Shown: piece by piece, positions 24,056 to 31,420 of the stretch | Numbering within the stretch: position 1 is the first letter of the stretch | How the letters are laid out: each line of letters opens with the position of its first letter | Source of the DNA: Bacteroidales bacterium | GTDB lineage: Bacteria > Bacteroidota > Bacteroidia > Bacteroidales > WCHB1-69 | NCBI GenBank assembly: GCA_017964755.1 | Contig: JAGCRI010000025.1 | Coordinates: forward strand, 1-31,420 | Direction of reading: 5' to 3' | DNA: 31,420 nucleotides | Program-made: the position numbers and the translations under genes | Notes under the pieces: generated by a model | The model's database searches: none | The model's input: the letters and a program-made list of their open reading frames with translations, nothing else | What the model was told of the DNA's origin: nothing

Positions 24056-26359
24056 TTATTGGAACTTCAGTCTTATCCCGCCAATGAAATTTATTCCAGC
24101 TTGCGGATAATAGCCTGCCGAATAGTTGAGCTCGTTGCCGGAGTAAAATTTGTATATCCATGCGTTGCTCGCGTATTTGTGGTTGAAGATGTTGTTGATG
24201 TGGAAGAAGAAGCCGATCTCTGAAATCGCGCGGGTGCGGAGTGTGTAGTCGAAATGCAGGTTGCTGACACAGTACGGTTTGATGACTAAATTCTCGTCCT
24301 GGCTGTTGTCCAAATATTGCTTGCTTACAAATTTTGTGATGAAAGAGATATTAAAATCCTTTACTGGCGTGAAAGTGAAGTCGTTGCCCGCAACTATTGC
24401 CGGCGAGAAAGAGATGGTGCTTGTGCCGAGTTTTGCGGTGCGCTGCTCACCAGTTTCACTGTCCCAGTCGTCAACATAGTCTGTGTAATCCAAAATCTTG
24501 TTCATGCTGAATGCCGCATTCAGGTTCCATGTGAACCATCTCACTGGCTTGTAATAGGTTATGATTTCAATGCCTGTGCGGAAACTTTTCTTCACGTTTG
24601 TCATTATTGCGGCACCCACAGAGTTAATTTCTCCAGTGAGCACAAGCTGGTTGTCGTAGTACATGAAATATGCGTTGGCGTTTACGGCGAATGTGTTGGC
24701 GGTGAGACGGTAGCCCGCTTCGACATCGTACATGCGCTCAGGCACAGGGCGGCGGTCAGGATCGGATTCGGTGAGATCGCTGCGGGTTGGCTCGCGGTGT
24801 GCAATGGCAAATGAGGTGTAAATTGAGTGGGTGAGACTCTTTTTGGCTTTCCAAGAGTAGTTTATACCTGCCTTCGGATTGAAGAAATTCCATAAATGTG
24901 TCTGGTCAACAGTGTTCAGACTTTCATTAATGCCTCGTATTTTATAATATATAATCCGGTATTGCAGGTCAATATATGTATAGACATGCTCGCTTGAAAA
25001 CGACATTGTGGTGAACAGGTTGCCTTGGGTCTTGTTCCCAGTGCCATCGTACCAATGTGTGTTGATGGGGATGTTTTCTGAATATTGCGCCCAGATGATG
25101 TTACCGAAATGTTTTCAGTCATATTGCTTTATGTCGCCGCCAAGTGACCAGTTCCATTGTCTTATTTTTGTCGTTTCCCCATCGGTCTTGTTCTTGTTAA
25201 TATTCTGTTTGATGTTGAAATTGAGTCCGTAAAGATAGTTGTCGAGCCATTTTCTTGTTACGAGTTGGGTCGTGGATATTGTGTCATTATCTCTTATAAT
25301 ATTGTCGAAACCGTACATTTCGAATGGGGCATCGTAATACTCCTCATAATAGCCTTTCCCGCGTGTGAGATGTACGCCGATGTCGTAACGCAGACGGTTT
25401 TTGGCAGTTGGTTTGTTGTATCCTGTGTAGAAGAGCTGGAAGTGGTTTTGGTTGTAATTGTCAGTCTGGTTTTCATAGTATTTTCTGTTGCCGTTCTCAT
25501 CGTAATATTCACCGCAACTGTTGTAACGGGGGTTTGTTTTGAGAGAGTCTGCTGGGACACCGTTCCATGCGAGCCCTGTTTTTTCTTTTCCGTAAAGGAA
25601 GTTGAATTTCAGTGTGCCGTATGATTTGCTTTTGTCTTTCGAGAGCATTTTGTAATCGGCAGTGAAGAATAATGAGTGGAGATTAGCGGTTGCGCGGTCG
25701 ATATAGCCATTGCTCAAGGTGTTGGAATATGCGACAGAGGCTGAAAAACGGTCTTTTATTCTTCCGGTTGAGGCGGTGATGGAATTTTTGAATGTATAGA
25801 AGGAGCCCGCAGCGGAAGTGAATTCGAGGAAGGCTTTTTCCGCGGGTTCAAGAGTGGTGAAGTTCATTGTAGCGCCAAATGCAGCCGCGCCGTTGTTTGA
25901 AGTTCCTACGCCGCGCTGAATTTCAAGATGTTGCGTTTTGAGTCCGAGGTCGGGCAAGTTTACGAGCCACGACCCTTGCGACTCTGCATCGTTCAGGGCG
26001 ATACCATTGAGGGTTACGTTAATGCGTGTCTGGTCGATGCCGCGTATGCGCATGTAGGTATAACCCACGCCCGTGCCAGCGTCCGAGGTCGTCACCATTG
26101 AAGGGACCATGTCAAACATATTGTTCACGCTGCCGTTTCCGGCGTTTTTACGGATTGCGTCTTCATTGACATTCGTCACAGAGAAACACTCTTCTCCGTT
26201 TGGGCGTGTCCAAGTGACGCCAACGCTCTTGAGCTCAATGGGATTGAGCGAGTCTGTGAGTGATTGCGCCAAAGATAAAATTGGTGTGCAAAAAAGTGTC
26301 AGCGCCGCAACTCCAGCGGCAAGTTCTCTTTTTACCTTTAAAATTCTATTACTCGTCAT
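24056..26359 (-). pseudogene. TonB-dependent outer-membrane receptor, interrupted by one in-frame stop; TPP riboswitch-controlled
   Basis: The whole frame is 768 codons. Residues 1-414 include a signal peptide ending near SLAQS, a plug domain with MRIRGIDQTRINVTLNGIALNDAESQGSW (two pieces of one block), and barrel strands. The codon after GGDIKQYD is TGA at 25115-25117. The same frame then continues without any shift as KHFGNIIWAQYSENIP and on to a normal barrel end (GGIRLKFQ). Relatives have Gly at this position, so GGA to TGA is the likely change. TGA is an ordinary stop elsewhere in this window. A TPP riboswitch upstream points to uptake of thiamine or a precursor. It is either a pseudogene, a read-through gene or a sequence error. 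Separate products would be 25115-26359 and, from an internal ATG, 24056-25006. Confidence 0.88.
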
Positions 26360-26419
26360 AAATTAATAATTTTAAGTTATTATTTGAAACGTTTAATAGA
26401 AAGGGAAAAATAAGATTTA

Positions 26420-26498
26420 CGGAATATTCCCTACGGCAGCATTACCTGCATCAGGTTCATTGGGTATAATCTCAGCCTTCCGGCACCCCTTTCAATTC
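26420..26498 (-). promoter_or_regulatory. TPP (thiamine pyrophosphate) riboswitch
   Basis: On the minus strand the conserved THI-element blocks occur in order: GGGGTGCC, GGCTGAGA, ACCC, GAACCTGAT, GGTAAT and GTAGGGA. It sits in the leader of the TonB-dependent receptor. When TPP binds, such elements turn the gene off, so the receptor should be made when thiamine is scarce. About 60 bases separate it from the ATG. Confidence 0.95.
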
Positions 26499-26503
26499 GG
26501 CGG

Positions 26504-26511
26504 CAAAGATA
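26504..26511 (-). promoter_or_regulatory. -7 promoter element (TATCTTTG) for the riboswitch and receptor
   Basis: Perfect TAnnTTTG match on the minus strand just before the riboswitch, placing the transcript start at about the aptamer's 5' end. Confidence 0.65.
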
Positions 26512-26602
26512 CATTTTTTTGCGGAAACGGCAAAATATATTTTCCGTTAACATTTGTGAAGATTATTTATTTATTTTTTTTATCTGTCACAATTTTTTTT
26601 AG

Positions 26603-26610
26603 TACTTTTG
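26603..26610 (+). promoter_or_regulatory. -7 promoter element (TACTTTTG) for the small lipoprotein
   Basis: TAnnTTTG match 41 bases before the ATG at 26652. Confidence 0.5.
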
Positions 26611-26651
26611 CATTCGTAAATATTTATTCATCAATTTAAATTTAAATTATT

Positions 26652-26894
26652 ATGAAAAAAGTTTTATCTATCATTGCTGTTGCGGCAGTAGCAACCCTTA
26701 TGTTCACATCTTGTGGCAAAAAATGTGTTTGCACATATTATGAGGATGGCGTTAAACAATATGCTGTAAGCGATGCTGACGTAAAATCTATTTATGAAAA
26801 AGCATATTGCGAAAATCAGTCAGTAGCTCCATTCCAGGGTGAATCAAGCGTGATTGATGGTAAAGAAGTTACTATCGAGGTTAAATGCAAATAA
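26652..26894 (+). CDS. Small lipoprotein of unknown function
   Basis: 80 residues. The signal peptide has a clear lipobox (MFTSC, Cys21). The mature part is only about 60 residues and contains four further Cys: two in KKCVC just after the lipid anchor, one in AYCENQ and one in the final VKCK. Disulfide bonds are therefore likely. No family is recognised. The gene has its own promoter, an A/T-rich leader and a strong terminator, so it is a real single-gene unit despite its size. Confidence 0.8.
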   Translation: MKKVLSIIAVAAVATLMFTSCGKKCVCTYYEDGVKQYAVSDADVKSIYEKAYCENQSVAPFQGESSVIDGKEVTIEVKCK

Positions 26895-26915
26895 TATATT
26901 TGTGTTTTTAAGTAG

Positions 26916-26946
26916 AAAGAGGGAGGCACGTGTCTCCCTCTTTTTG
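26916..26946 (+). terminator. Rho-independent terminator after the small lipoprotein
   Basis: The 10-base stem AAAGAGGGAG (26916-26925) pairs with CTCCCTCTTT (26934-26943) around an 8-base loop, followed by T residues. Confidence 0.85.
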
Positions 26947-26970
26947 TTGTTGGGGGTATTGGGATAAAGA

Positions 26971-27024
26971 AAATCTTCTGACAAACTTAGGAATGGCTTT
27001 ATTCGTGAGCTTGCCAGAAGATTT
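26971..27024 (-). terminator. Long 3' hairpin after the DegT aminotransferase gene
   Basis: On the minus strand AAATCTTCTGGCAAGCT can pair over 17 consecutive positions, two of them G-U, with AGTTTGTCAGAAGATTT. The loop is about 20 bases and the tail is U-rich (TTCTTTA). The two odd positions pair only as RNA from the minus strand, which fits a terminator or mRNA 3'-end element of the aminotransferase operon. Confidence 0.65.
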
Positions 27025-27047
27025 GCTTGAATGGATAGAAGAGCCCC

Positions 27048-28172
27048 TTAAAGGTATTTCACTATATTTTCCACAATGAAACGCTGCTGTTCCTCATCAA
27101 GTTCGGTGTGCATTGGCAGTGAAATGACTTCATTGCAAAGTTTTTCTGTTATAGGGAAATCTCCAAGTTTGCCGCCGGCATTGGCGAATGCTTTCTGCAA
27201 ATGGAGCGGCACAGGATAATATATCATCACCGGCACGCCAATTTTTTTCATCTCATCAATAACTCTTTGTCTGTCAACGTTTTTGATTTTCAATGTATAT
27301 TGATGGAAGATGTGTCGCGAATATTTGGCGCGTTCTGGAATTGTCACATTCTCCAATCCTGAAAATGCTTTGTCATAATAATCGGCGGCTTTGCGGCGGG
27401 CTTCGTTGTATTCGTCAAGGTGTTTCAACTTTATGTCGAGAATTGCCGCCTGAATGCTGTCGAGACGCGAATTTACGCCAATCATGTCGTGATAATAGCG
27501 TGTGAACATACCGTGGTTCACGATTCCGCGGATGGTGTGAGCCAACTCATCGTCCTGTGTGAAGAGTGCTCCGCCGTCACCGTAACAGCCTAAATTTTTT
27601 GAAGGGAAGAACGATGTGCAGCCTACAGTTCCCATTGTTCCCGCTTTCTTCACGGTTCCGTCTGTGAAAGTGTATTCAGCACCTATTGCCTGACACGCAT
27701 CCTCGATGACAAAAATATTGTGTTTCTTCGCTATCGCAAGAATCGGCTCCATGTCGCAGCATTGTCCGAAGAGATGCACAGGGACTATTGCTTTTGTATT
27801 AGGCGTGATTGCAGCTTCAATTTTTTTCACATCAATATTGAAAGTGCCTTCCTCAACATCAACAAAGACAGGTTTAAGGCCGAGCAGGGCGACCACCTCC
27901 GCAGTAGCGATAAAGGTAAAAGGCGCAGTTATGACCTCATCGCCGGGCTTCAAGCCGAGTGCCATCATGGCTACCTGAAGCGCATCCGTACCGTTGCCGC
28001 AAGGAATCACATTGCGCACATCAAGATATTTTTCAAGATTCGCCTGAAAATCCTTTACAGCATAACCATTTATAAATGCTGAAGATTCAATAACTTCCAA
28101 AACTTTAGAGTCAATTTCCTCTTTGATTTTATGGTATTGGCTTTTCAAGTCAACCATCTGGATGTCTTTCAT
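27048..28172 (-). CDS. DegT/DnrJ/EryC1/StrS family sugar aminotransferase
   Basis: 374 residues. PLP-dependent enzymes of this family transfer an amino group from Glu or Gln to a keto sugar bound to a nucleotide, for surface glycans. The motifs are GNGTDAL (phosphate-binding, near 60), VIEDACQAIGAEY with D158 for the PLP ring nitrogen, and SFFPSKNLGCYGDGGA with K192 as the Schiff-base lysine. HQYTLKI and PVPLHLQKAF near the C-terminus are also typical. The exact sugar cannot be named. It starts 3 bases after the PfkB gene, as the last gene of a minus-strand operon that begins with the DUF2723 protein. Confidence 0.92.
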   Translation of the reverse strand: MKDIQMVDLKSQYHKIKEEIDSKVLEVIESSAFINGYAVKDFQANLEKYLDVRNVIPCGNGTDALQVAMMALGLKPGDEVITAPFTFIATAEVVALLGLKPVFVDVEEGTFNIDVKKIEAAITPNTKAIVPVHLFGQCCDMEPILAIAKKHNIFVIEDACQAIGAEYTFTDGTVKKAGTMGTVGCTSFFPSKNLGCYGDGGALFTQDDELAHTIRGIVNHGMFTRYYHDMIGVNSRLDSIQAAILDIKLKHLDEYNEARRKAADYYDKAFSGLENVTIPERAKYSRHIFHQYTLKIKNVDRQRVIDEMKKIGVPVMIYYPVPLHLQKAFANAGGKLGDFPITEKLCNEVISLPMHTELDEEQQRFIVENIVKYL

Positions 28173-28175
28173 AAA

Positions 28176-29150
28176 TTATCTTTTAAACAGTTCATTATTA
28201 ATTTGTTCCCATTGTTCATCGGAGAGTTTGGCTCCGACAGTTTCACTGAGGCGTGCTGCCAGAAAAGAAGCGAGCCAGCCTGTTTCAGTTATCGGATAAT
28301 TGTTCATCAGCCCGAAAAGGAATCCGGAAGCGTATATGTCGCCCAAGCCGTTGGTATCTACACATTCGCTTGGTACCGCTTGAATGATGGCCTTATGCCC
28401 GTTAACTTTCACTATGGAGCCTTTAGCCCCAAGTTTCACTACTGAAACAGGACAATAACGCGAGAGAATTTCAAGCGACTCCTCCTCATCGGTTTCAGTT
28501 AGCGCCTTTGCCTCCAACTCATTGCCAAAAACTATATCAACATAATTCTCAAGGAGCTCGAACATAAAATCACGGTGTTCGTCCATCAGGTTATAGCTTG
28601 CCATATCCATTGATATTTGAAGGCCGTGTTTTTTCGCCAACTTACACAATCTTAATATAAGTTCGTGATTATAAATAAGATAGCCTTCAATATGCATCAA
28701 ATCATAATGGTCAAGTACACTTTCGTCGATGTCATCCGGGGTGAGTTCGGAGGCAGCACCGAGATAGGTGGCAAATGTGCGTTCGGCATCCTTTGTTATG
28801 AATGTGGTTGCAATTCCCGTATCTATATCAGAATAGACGAGGTGGGGATTTATTTTACTATGTATGAGATCTTTTTCAAAGAAATCGCCCATTGCGTCTT
28901 TTGAAATTTTCCCGATATAGCCGACAGGCGCGCCGAGGTGGGCGAGGCCGTGCATAGTGTTTGAGGTTGAGCCGCCTGAAGCTACGTTCTGTTTCATGTT
29001 AGATATTGCGGTGTGTATTATCCGTTTGGTGGGAGCGTCAACCATCTCCATCCCGCCTTTCTTCAAATTGAACCGTTTGAGAATATCTTCGTCATCAACT
29101 TGAACAATAACATCCACCAAAGCATTACCGACACCAATAATCCTTTTCAT
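28176..29150 (-). CDS. PfkB-family carbohydrate/nucleoside kinase (adenosine kinase-like)
   Basis: 324 residues, the usual length. The N-terminus IGVGNALVDVIVQVDD and the Gly block ASGGSTSNTMHGLAHLG are the substrate-binding parts of the ribokinase fold. The C-terminal signature is D265-T-N-G-L-G-D271, in which D271 is the catalytic base. The usual form is DTNGAGD in adenosine-kinase-like members, so Leu269 replaces Ala. The substrate is uncertain (a sugar or adenosine). It begins 25 bases after the DUF2723 gene stop. Confidence 0.9.
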   Translation of the reverse strand: MKRIIGVGNALVDVIVQVDDEDILKRFNLKKGGMEMVDAPTKRIIHTAISNMKQNVASGGSTSNTMHGLAHLGAPVGYIGKISKDAMGDFFEKDLIHSKINPHLVYSDIDTGIATTFITKDAERTFATYLGAASELTPDDIDESVLDHYDLMHIEGYLIYNHELILRLCKLAKKHGLQISMDMASYNLMDEHRDFMFELLENYVDIVFGNELEAKALTETDEEESLEILSRYCPVSVVKLGAKGSIVKVNGHKAIIQAVPSECVDTNGLGDIYASGFLFGLMNNYPITETGWLASFLAARLSETVGAKLSDEQWEQINNELFKR

Positions 29151-29175
29151 AATTCATCAAGTTCTATAAAATTTC

Positions 29176-31420
29176 TCAGCCGATACCGGCAAAATCCCTA
29201 AATGCCTTCCCGAGTCCAGGACTTGCCTGTTCAAGGCGGAGCAGGTGTTTTTCCATTATCTGGATAACTGAGTTCGCCATATTCTCGTTGCCTGAAAGTT
29301 GTGCAATACGAAGCATATCCTTCAGTTCTTGGAACGATCTGACGGCAGGCTGGTTGTCGCCGCCTTGCAGTATCGCGCCGACCTGTGCTTCCAATTTAGA
29401 GTCCTGACGGTTCAAGGCGAGCTTGACAGTATTCTCCATCTTGATTTTTGCAAATGCAGGTTTCAGCTTCGCCTGCTGGCTTTCGCTAAGTGCGTTTGCA
29501 ATCTCACCGAGCACATAAAACGAACTGACAACATTTTCGCTTTGAATCTCAAGGGTGTGGTCATCTCGGGTTTCAAACCAGTTGAACAGTTCCTCATAAG
29601 ATGTAACCATGTCGTCTGCCATTTTCACGATTTTTGCTTCTGCGGATTCAGTATGCAGACGGTTGTAAACCTGCATATAGTTGATAATCCACATAGCATA
29701 ATCGACTCTGAAAGTAGATACGAAAGGTATCACGTTATTCGGAAGCACTTCGTTGCCTTTGTCGAGTACGGTTTCAGCTTTAGCGGTGTCGCCCTCAACG
29801 AGCAGTGTTTCAGCGAGGCGCTGATAAGTGCTACGGATAAGCGGGGTGAGCCTGAGGTTGTCTTCCGGATTGTAAACGCGCGGGTCGTTCAATCCGCCCC
29901 ATGCATACGGATAGGCAGCCTTAGCCGGAGCATTAGGATTGTTGATGCGGTCATTGCGGCTGTGGTCGTTAAACACGTTGATAAGATTGTCATAAAGAAT
30001 ATCCGAATTGATGCGCCCTGTGGAATAACCACCGCGGTTTTTAGTCTGGATAGGTACAAGACGATAGGCAAGACCTTCGAGCTGGAAATAGTCCTCAAGA
30101 CCGAGATAAGCCTCAGGACCGGTAGTTGACGCATAATAAATCGGGCGTTCCCAATTATTGGTGACCAGAATATCCATCATAACAAGATATGCTTTCAGTA
30201 TCTGGTTGATATTGTCCCCTTTGAGATTCCAGCGGAGGCGGTCAACCACAAGATTTGAATCCTTTTGGGCGACCGTACCGTTAGCCAGGACTTTCGCCTT
30301 GTCAACAGCCAGTGAAAAACTTGCAGGGATAGAACGTCCGTCGCTGCGGTATTCCTTGGCATTCAGAAGCAGTATCTGGCTCTTGTTGTCAAATATTGGA
30401 GATTTGATATAATCCATAATCTGTTTCAGGTCAATGAATTGGCTGTTAGCCTTGTCCATTGCCACCAGATCTCTTGTGCCGTCTTTATATTGGTCCCAAG
30501 TCATTGAAATCGGGAGCGGTTCTGAATTATAAGCCTTGCGTTTCATCTGGTCAACGTACCAGCTTGTGCTGAGCAGGGAGAGGTTGCACACGCGCACGTC
30601 TGTGCGGTAGCCCTCAACCTCCTGAGCGTACCAGAGCGGGAAAGTGTCATTGTCGCCGAGAGTGAAGAGAATGGCATTAGGAGCGCATGAGTCAAGATAG
30701 TTCTTTGCAATGGCAAGTGCGGTGTAGCGGTTTGAGCGGTCGTGGTCGTCCCAGTTTTCGCTTGCCATGATACCCGGTACGAGGCCGAGGCATACCAACG
30801 TTGCAAGCAGCGCGCCCGCAATCTGAACGCCTTGGCTTTTAATCTTCTCGAAAAGAGAATAGATAGCGAAAACGCCGAAGCCTACCCAAATAGAGAAAGC
30901 ATAGAACGAGGCGGCAAATGCATAGTCTCGCTCACGCGGCTGGAACGCGTACATATTCAAATAAAATCCGATAGCAAGACCTGTCATCAGGAAAAGCATA
31001 AGAACTATAAATGAATTCTTTCCGTCTTTAATAGAATAATAGAAAAGACCGATAAGACCGAGCAGCAATGGAAGCATATAGTATTTGTTTGTTCCCGGAC
31101 GTTCCAATGCTGAAGGCAGTTCGCTCTGGTCGCCGACCAAAATTTTGTCAATAAAAGGAATGCCTGTGATGAAATTACCTTCCATATTGCCTCCGCGGCC
31201 TTGAAGGTCATTCTGACGGCCTGAGAAATTCCACATAAAATAGCGGAAATACATATAGTTGAACTGGTAAGTCTGAAGGAACTTCACATTAAGAGCCCAA
31301 GTCGGGAGTTTGCCTTTTTCGAGATGGCGGCGCACCTCCTTGTCTCCTGCTGAATCACCTTTGTAGTAACTCCTGAGCCAGTTCACATATTCGTTCTGAT
31401 GACCTCTGTCCCACATGCGC
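29176..31420 (-). CDS. DUF2723 membrane protein, C-terminal part (5' end outside window)
   Basis: At least 747 codons; the frame runs through the right window edge, so the N-terminus is missing (full members are usually about 1,000 or more residues). The visible part starts in the loop WDRGHQNEYVNWLRSYYKGD. It then has four hydrophobic segments (about 108-215 of this part), followed by a large soluble portion. The family pattern LFTLGDNDTFPLWYAQEVEGYR, DVRVCNLSLL and WERPIYYAST is clear. The last ~200 residues look like helical repeats (ETLLVEGDTAKAETVLDKGNEV). DUF2723 proteins resemble integral-membrane glycosyltransferases related to eukaryotic TMEM260; a role in protein O-glycosylation is plausible but is inference. 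Confidence 0.9.
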   Translation of the reverse strand, partial: RMWDRGHQNEYVNWLRSYYKGDSAGDKEVRRHLEKGKLPTWALNVKFLQTYQFNYMYFRYFMWNFSGRQNDLQGRGGNMEGNFITGIPFIDKILVGDQSELPSALERPGTNKYYMLPLLLGLIGLFYYSIKDGKNSFIVLMLFLMTGLAIGFYLNMYAFQPRERDYAFAASFYAFSIWVGFGVFAIYSLFEKIKSQGVQIAGALLATLVCLGLVPGIMASENWDDHDRSNRYTALAIAKNYLDSCAPNAILFTLGDNDTFPLWYAQEVEGYRTDVRVCNLSLLSTSWYVDQMKRKAYNSEPLPISMTWDQYKDGTRDLVAMDKANSQFIDLKQIMDYIKSPIFDNKSQILLLNAKEYRSDGRSIPASFSLAVDKAKVLANGTVAQKDSNLVVDRLRWNLKGDNINQILKAYLVMMDILVTNNWERPIYYASTTGPEAYLGLEDYFQLEGLAYRLVPIQTKNRGGYSTGRINSDILYDNLINVFNDHSRNDRINNPNAPAKAAYPYAWGGLNDPRVYNPEDNLRLTPLIRSTYQRLAETLLVEGDTAKAETVLDKGNEVLPNNVIPFVSTFRVDYAMWIINYMQVYNRLHTESAEAKIVKMADDMVTSYEELFNWFETRDDHTLEIQSENVVSSFYVLGEIANALSESQQAKLKPAFAKIKMENTVKLALNRQDSKLEAQVGAILQGGDNQPAVRSFQELKDMLRIAQLSGNENMANSVIQIMEKHLLRLEQASPGLGKAFRDFAGIG

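Noticed and set aside
25115..25117. TGA recoding (selenocysteine or reassigned TGA) to explain the stop inside the receptor
   Set aside because: Other genes here end normally with TGA (for example the lipoprotein at 3945, the T9SS cargo at 7858 and kptA at 12676), the expected residue is Gly rather than Cys, and no SECIS-like hairpin was evident.
29299..30129. Long open frame antisense to the DUF2723 gene
   Set aside because: The conserved DUF2723 patterns are on the minus strand; the antisense product shows no domain.
1..31420. CRISPR arrays, insertion sequences, tRNA or rRNA genes
   Set aside because: No regularly spaced repeats of CRISPR size, no transposase motif, and no tRNA-like T-loop with matching acceptor stem was seen by eye.

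Overview
The window reads as part of a chromosome from the phylum Bacteroidota, most likely order Bacteroidales. The evidence is: Bacteroidetes-type -7 promoter elements (TAnnTTTG) in front of many genes, a type IX secretion (T9SS) C-terminal sorting domain, a SusC-class TonB-dependent receptor, a DUF2723 membrane protein, a TGS/SAD-containing nucleoside kinase, a metal-type KDO8P synthase, and A-rich leaders without clear Shine-Dalgarno sites. I cannot name a genus from sequence alone. No tRNA, rRNA, CRISPR array or insertion sequence was seen.

Layout. 1-1.7 kb: AT-rich accessory DNA with a cut-off gene end and two small secreted proteins of unknown function. 1.7-5.5 kb: a periplasmic aspartic protease with a PDZ domain, divergent from a small operon (lipoprotein, GNAT acetyltransferase, TonB-like protein). 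That operon is followed by a decayed fragment of an O6-methylguanine-DNA methyltransferase. 5.5-7.9 kb: kdsA (KDO for lipopolysaccharide) overlapping a T9SS cargo protein. 7.9-12.0 kb: a minus-strand operon in the order glycosyltransferase, nucleoside kinase, pdxA, thpR. 12.1-13.6 kb: kptA followed by a very divergent FtsZ-like protein whose GTP-binding loops are degenerate. 13.8-18.1 kb: MFS transporter, membrane acyltransferase, outer-membrane beta-barrel protein and apbE. 18.1-21 kb: a membrane LytTR regulator with a repeated GGGG-containing motif over its promoter, divergent from a long-chain acyl-CoA ligase. 21-24 kb: an operon of a DUF2147 protein, a zinc-less class III sirtuin and an ABC-F ATPase. 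24-26.5 kb: a TonB-dependent receptor under a TPP riboswitch, broken by one in-frame TGA. 26.6-31.4 kb: a small lipoprotein, then a minus-strand operon of DUF2723 protein (cut by the window edge), PfkB kinase and DegT-type aminotransferase, ending in a long 3' hairpin.

Functional themes are envelope biogenesis (kdsA, acyltransferase, glycosyltransferase, DegT, DUF2723, TonB system), cofactors (pdxA, apbE, thiamine uptake), and RNA end repair (thpR makes 2'-phosphates; kptA removes them). The strongest candidate for something undescribed is the FtsZ-like pseudo-GTPase next to kptA. Next are the five-copy operator-like repeat at the LytTR gene, the riboswitch-controlled receptor with a single nonsense codon, and the methyltransferase relic.
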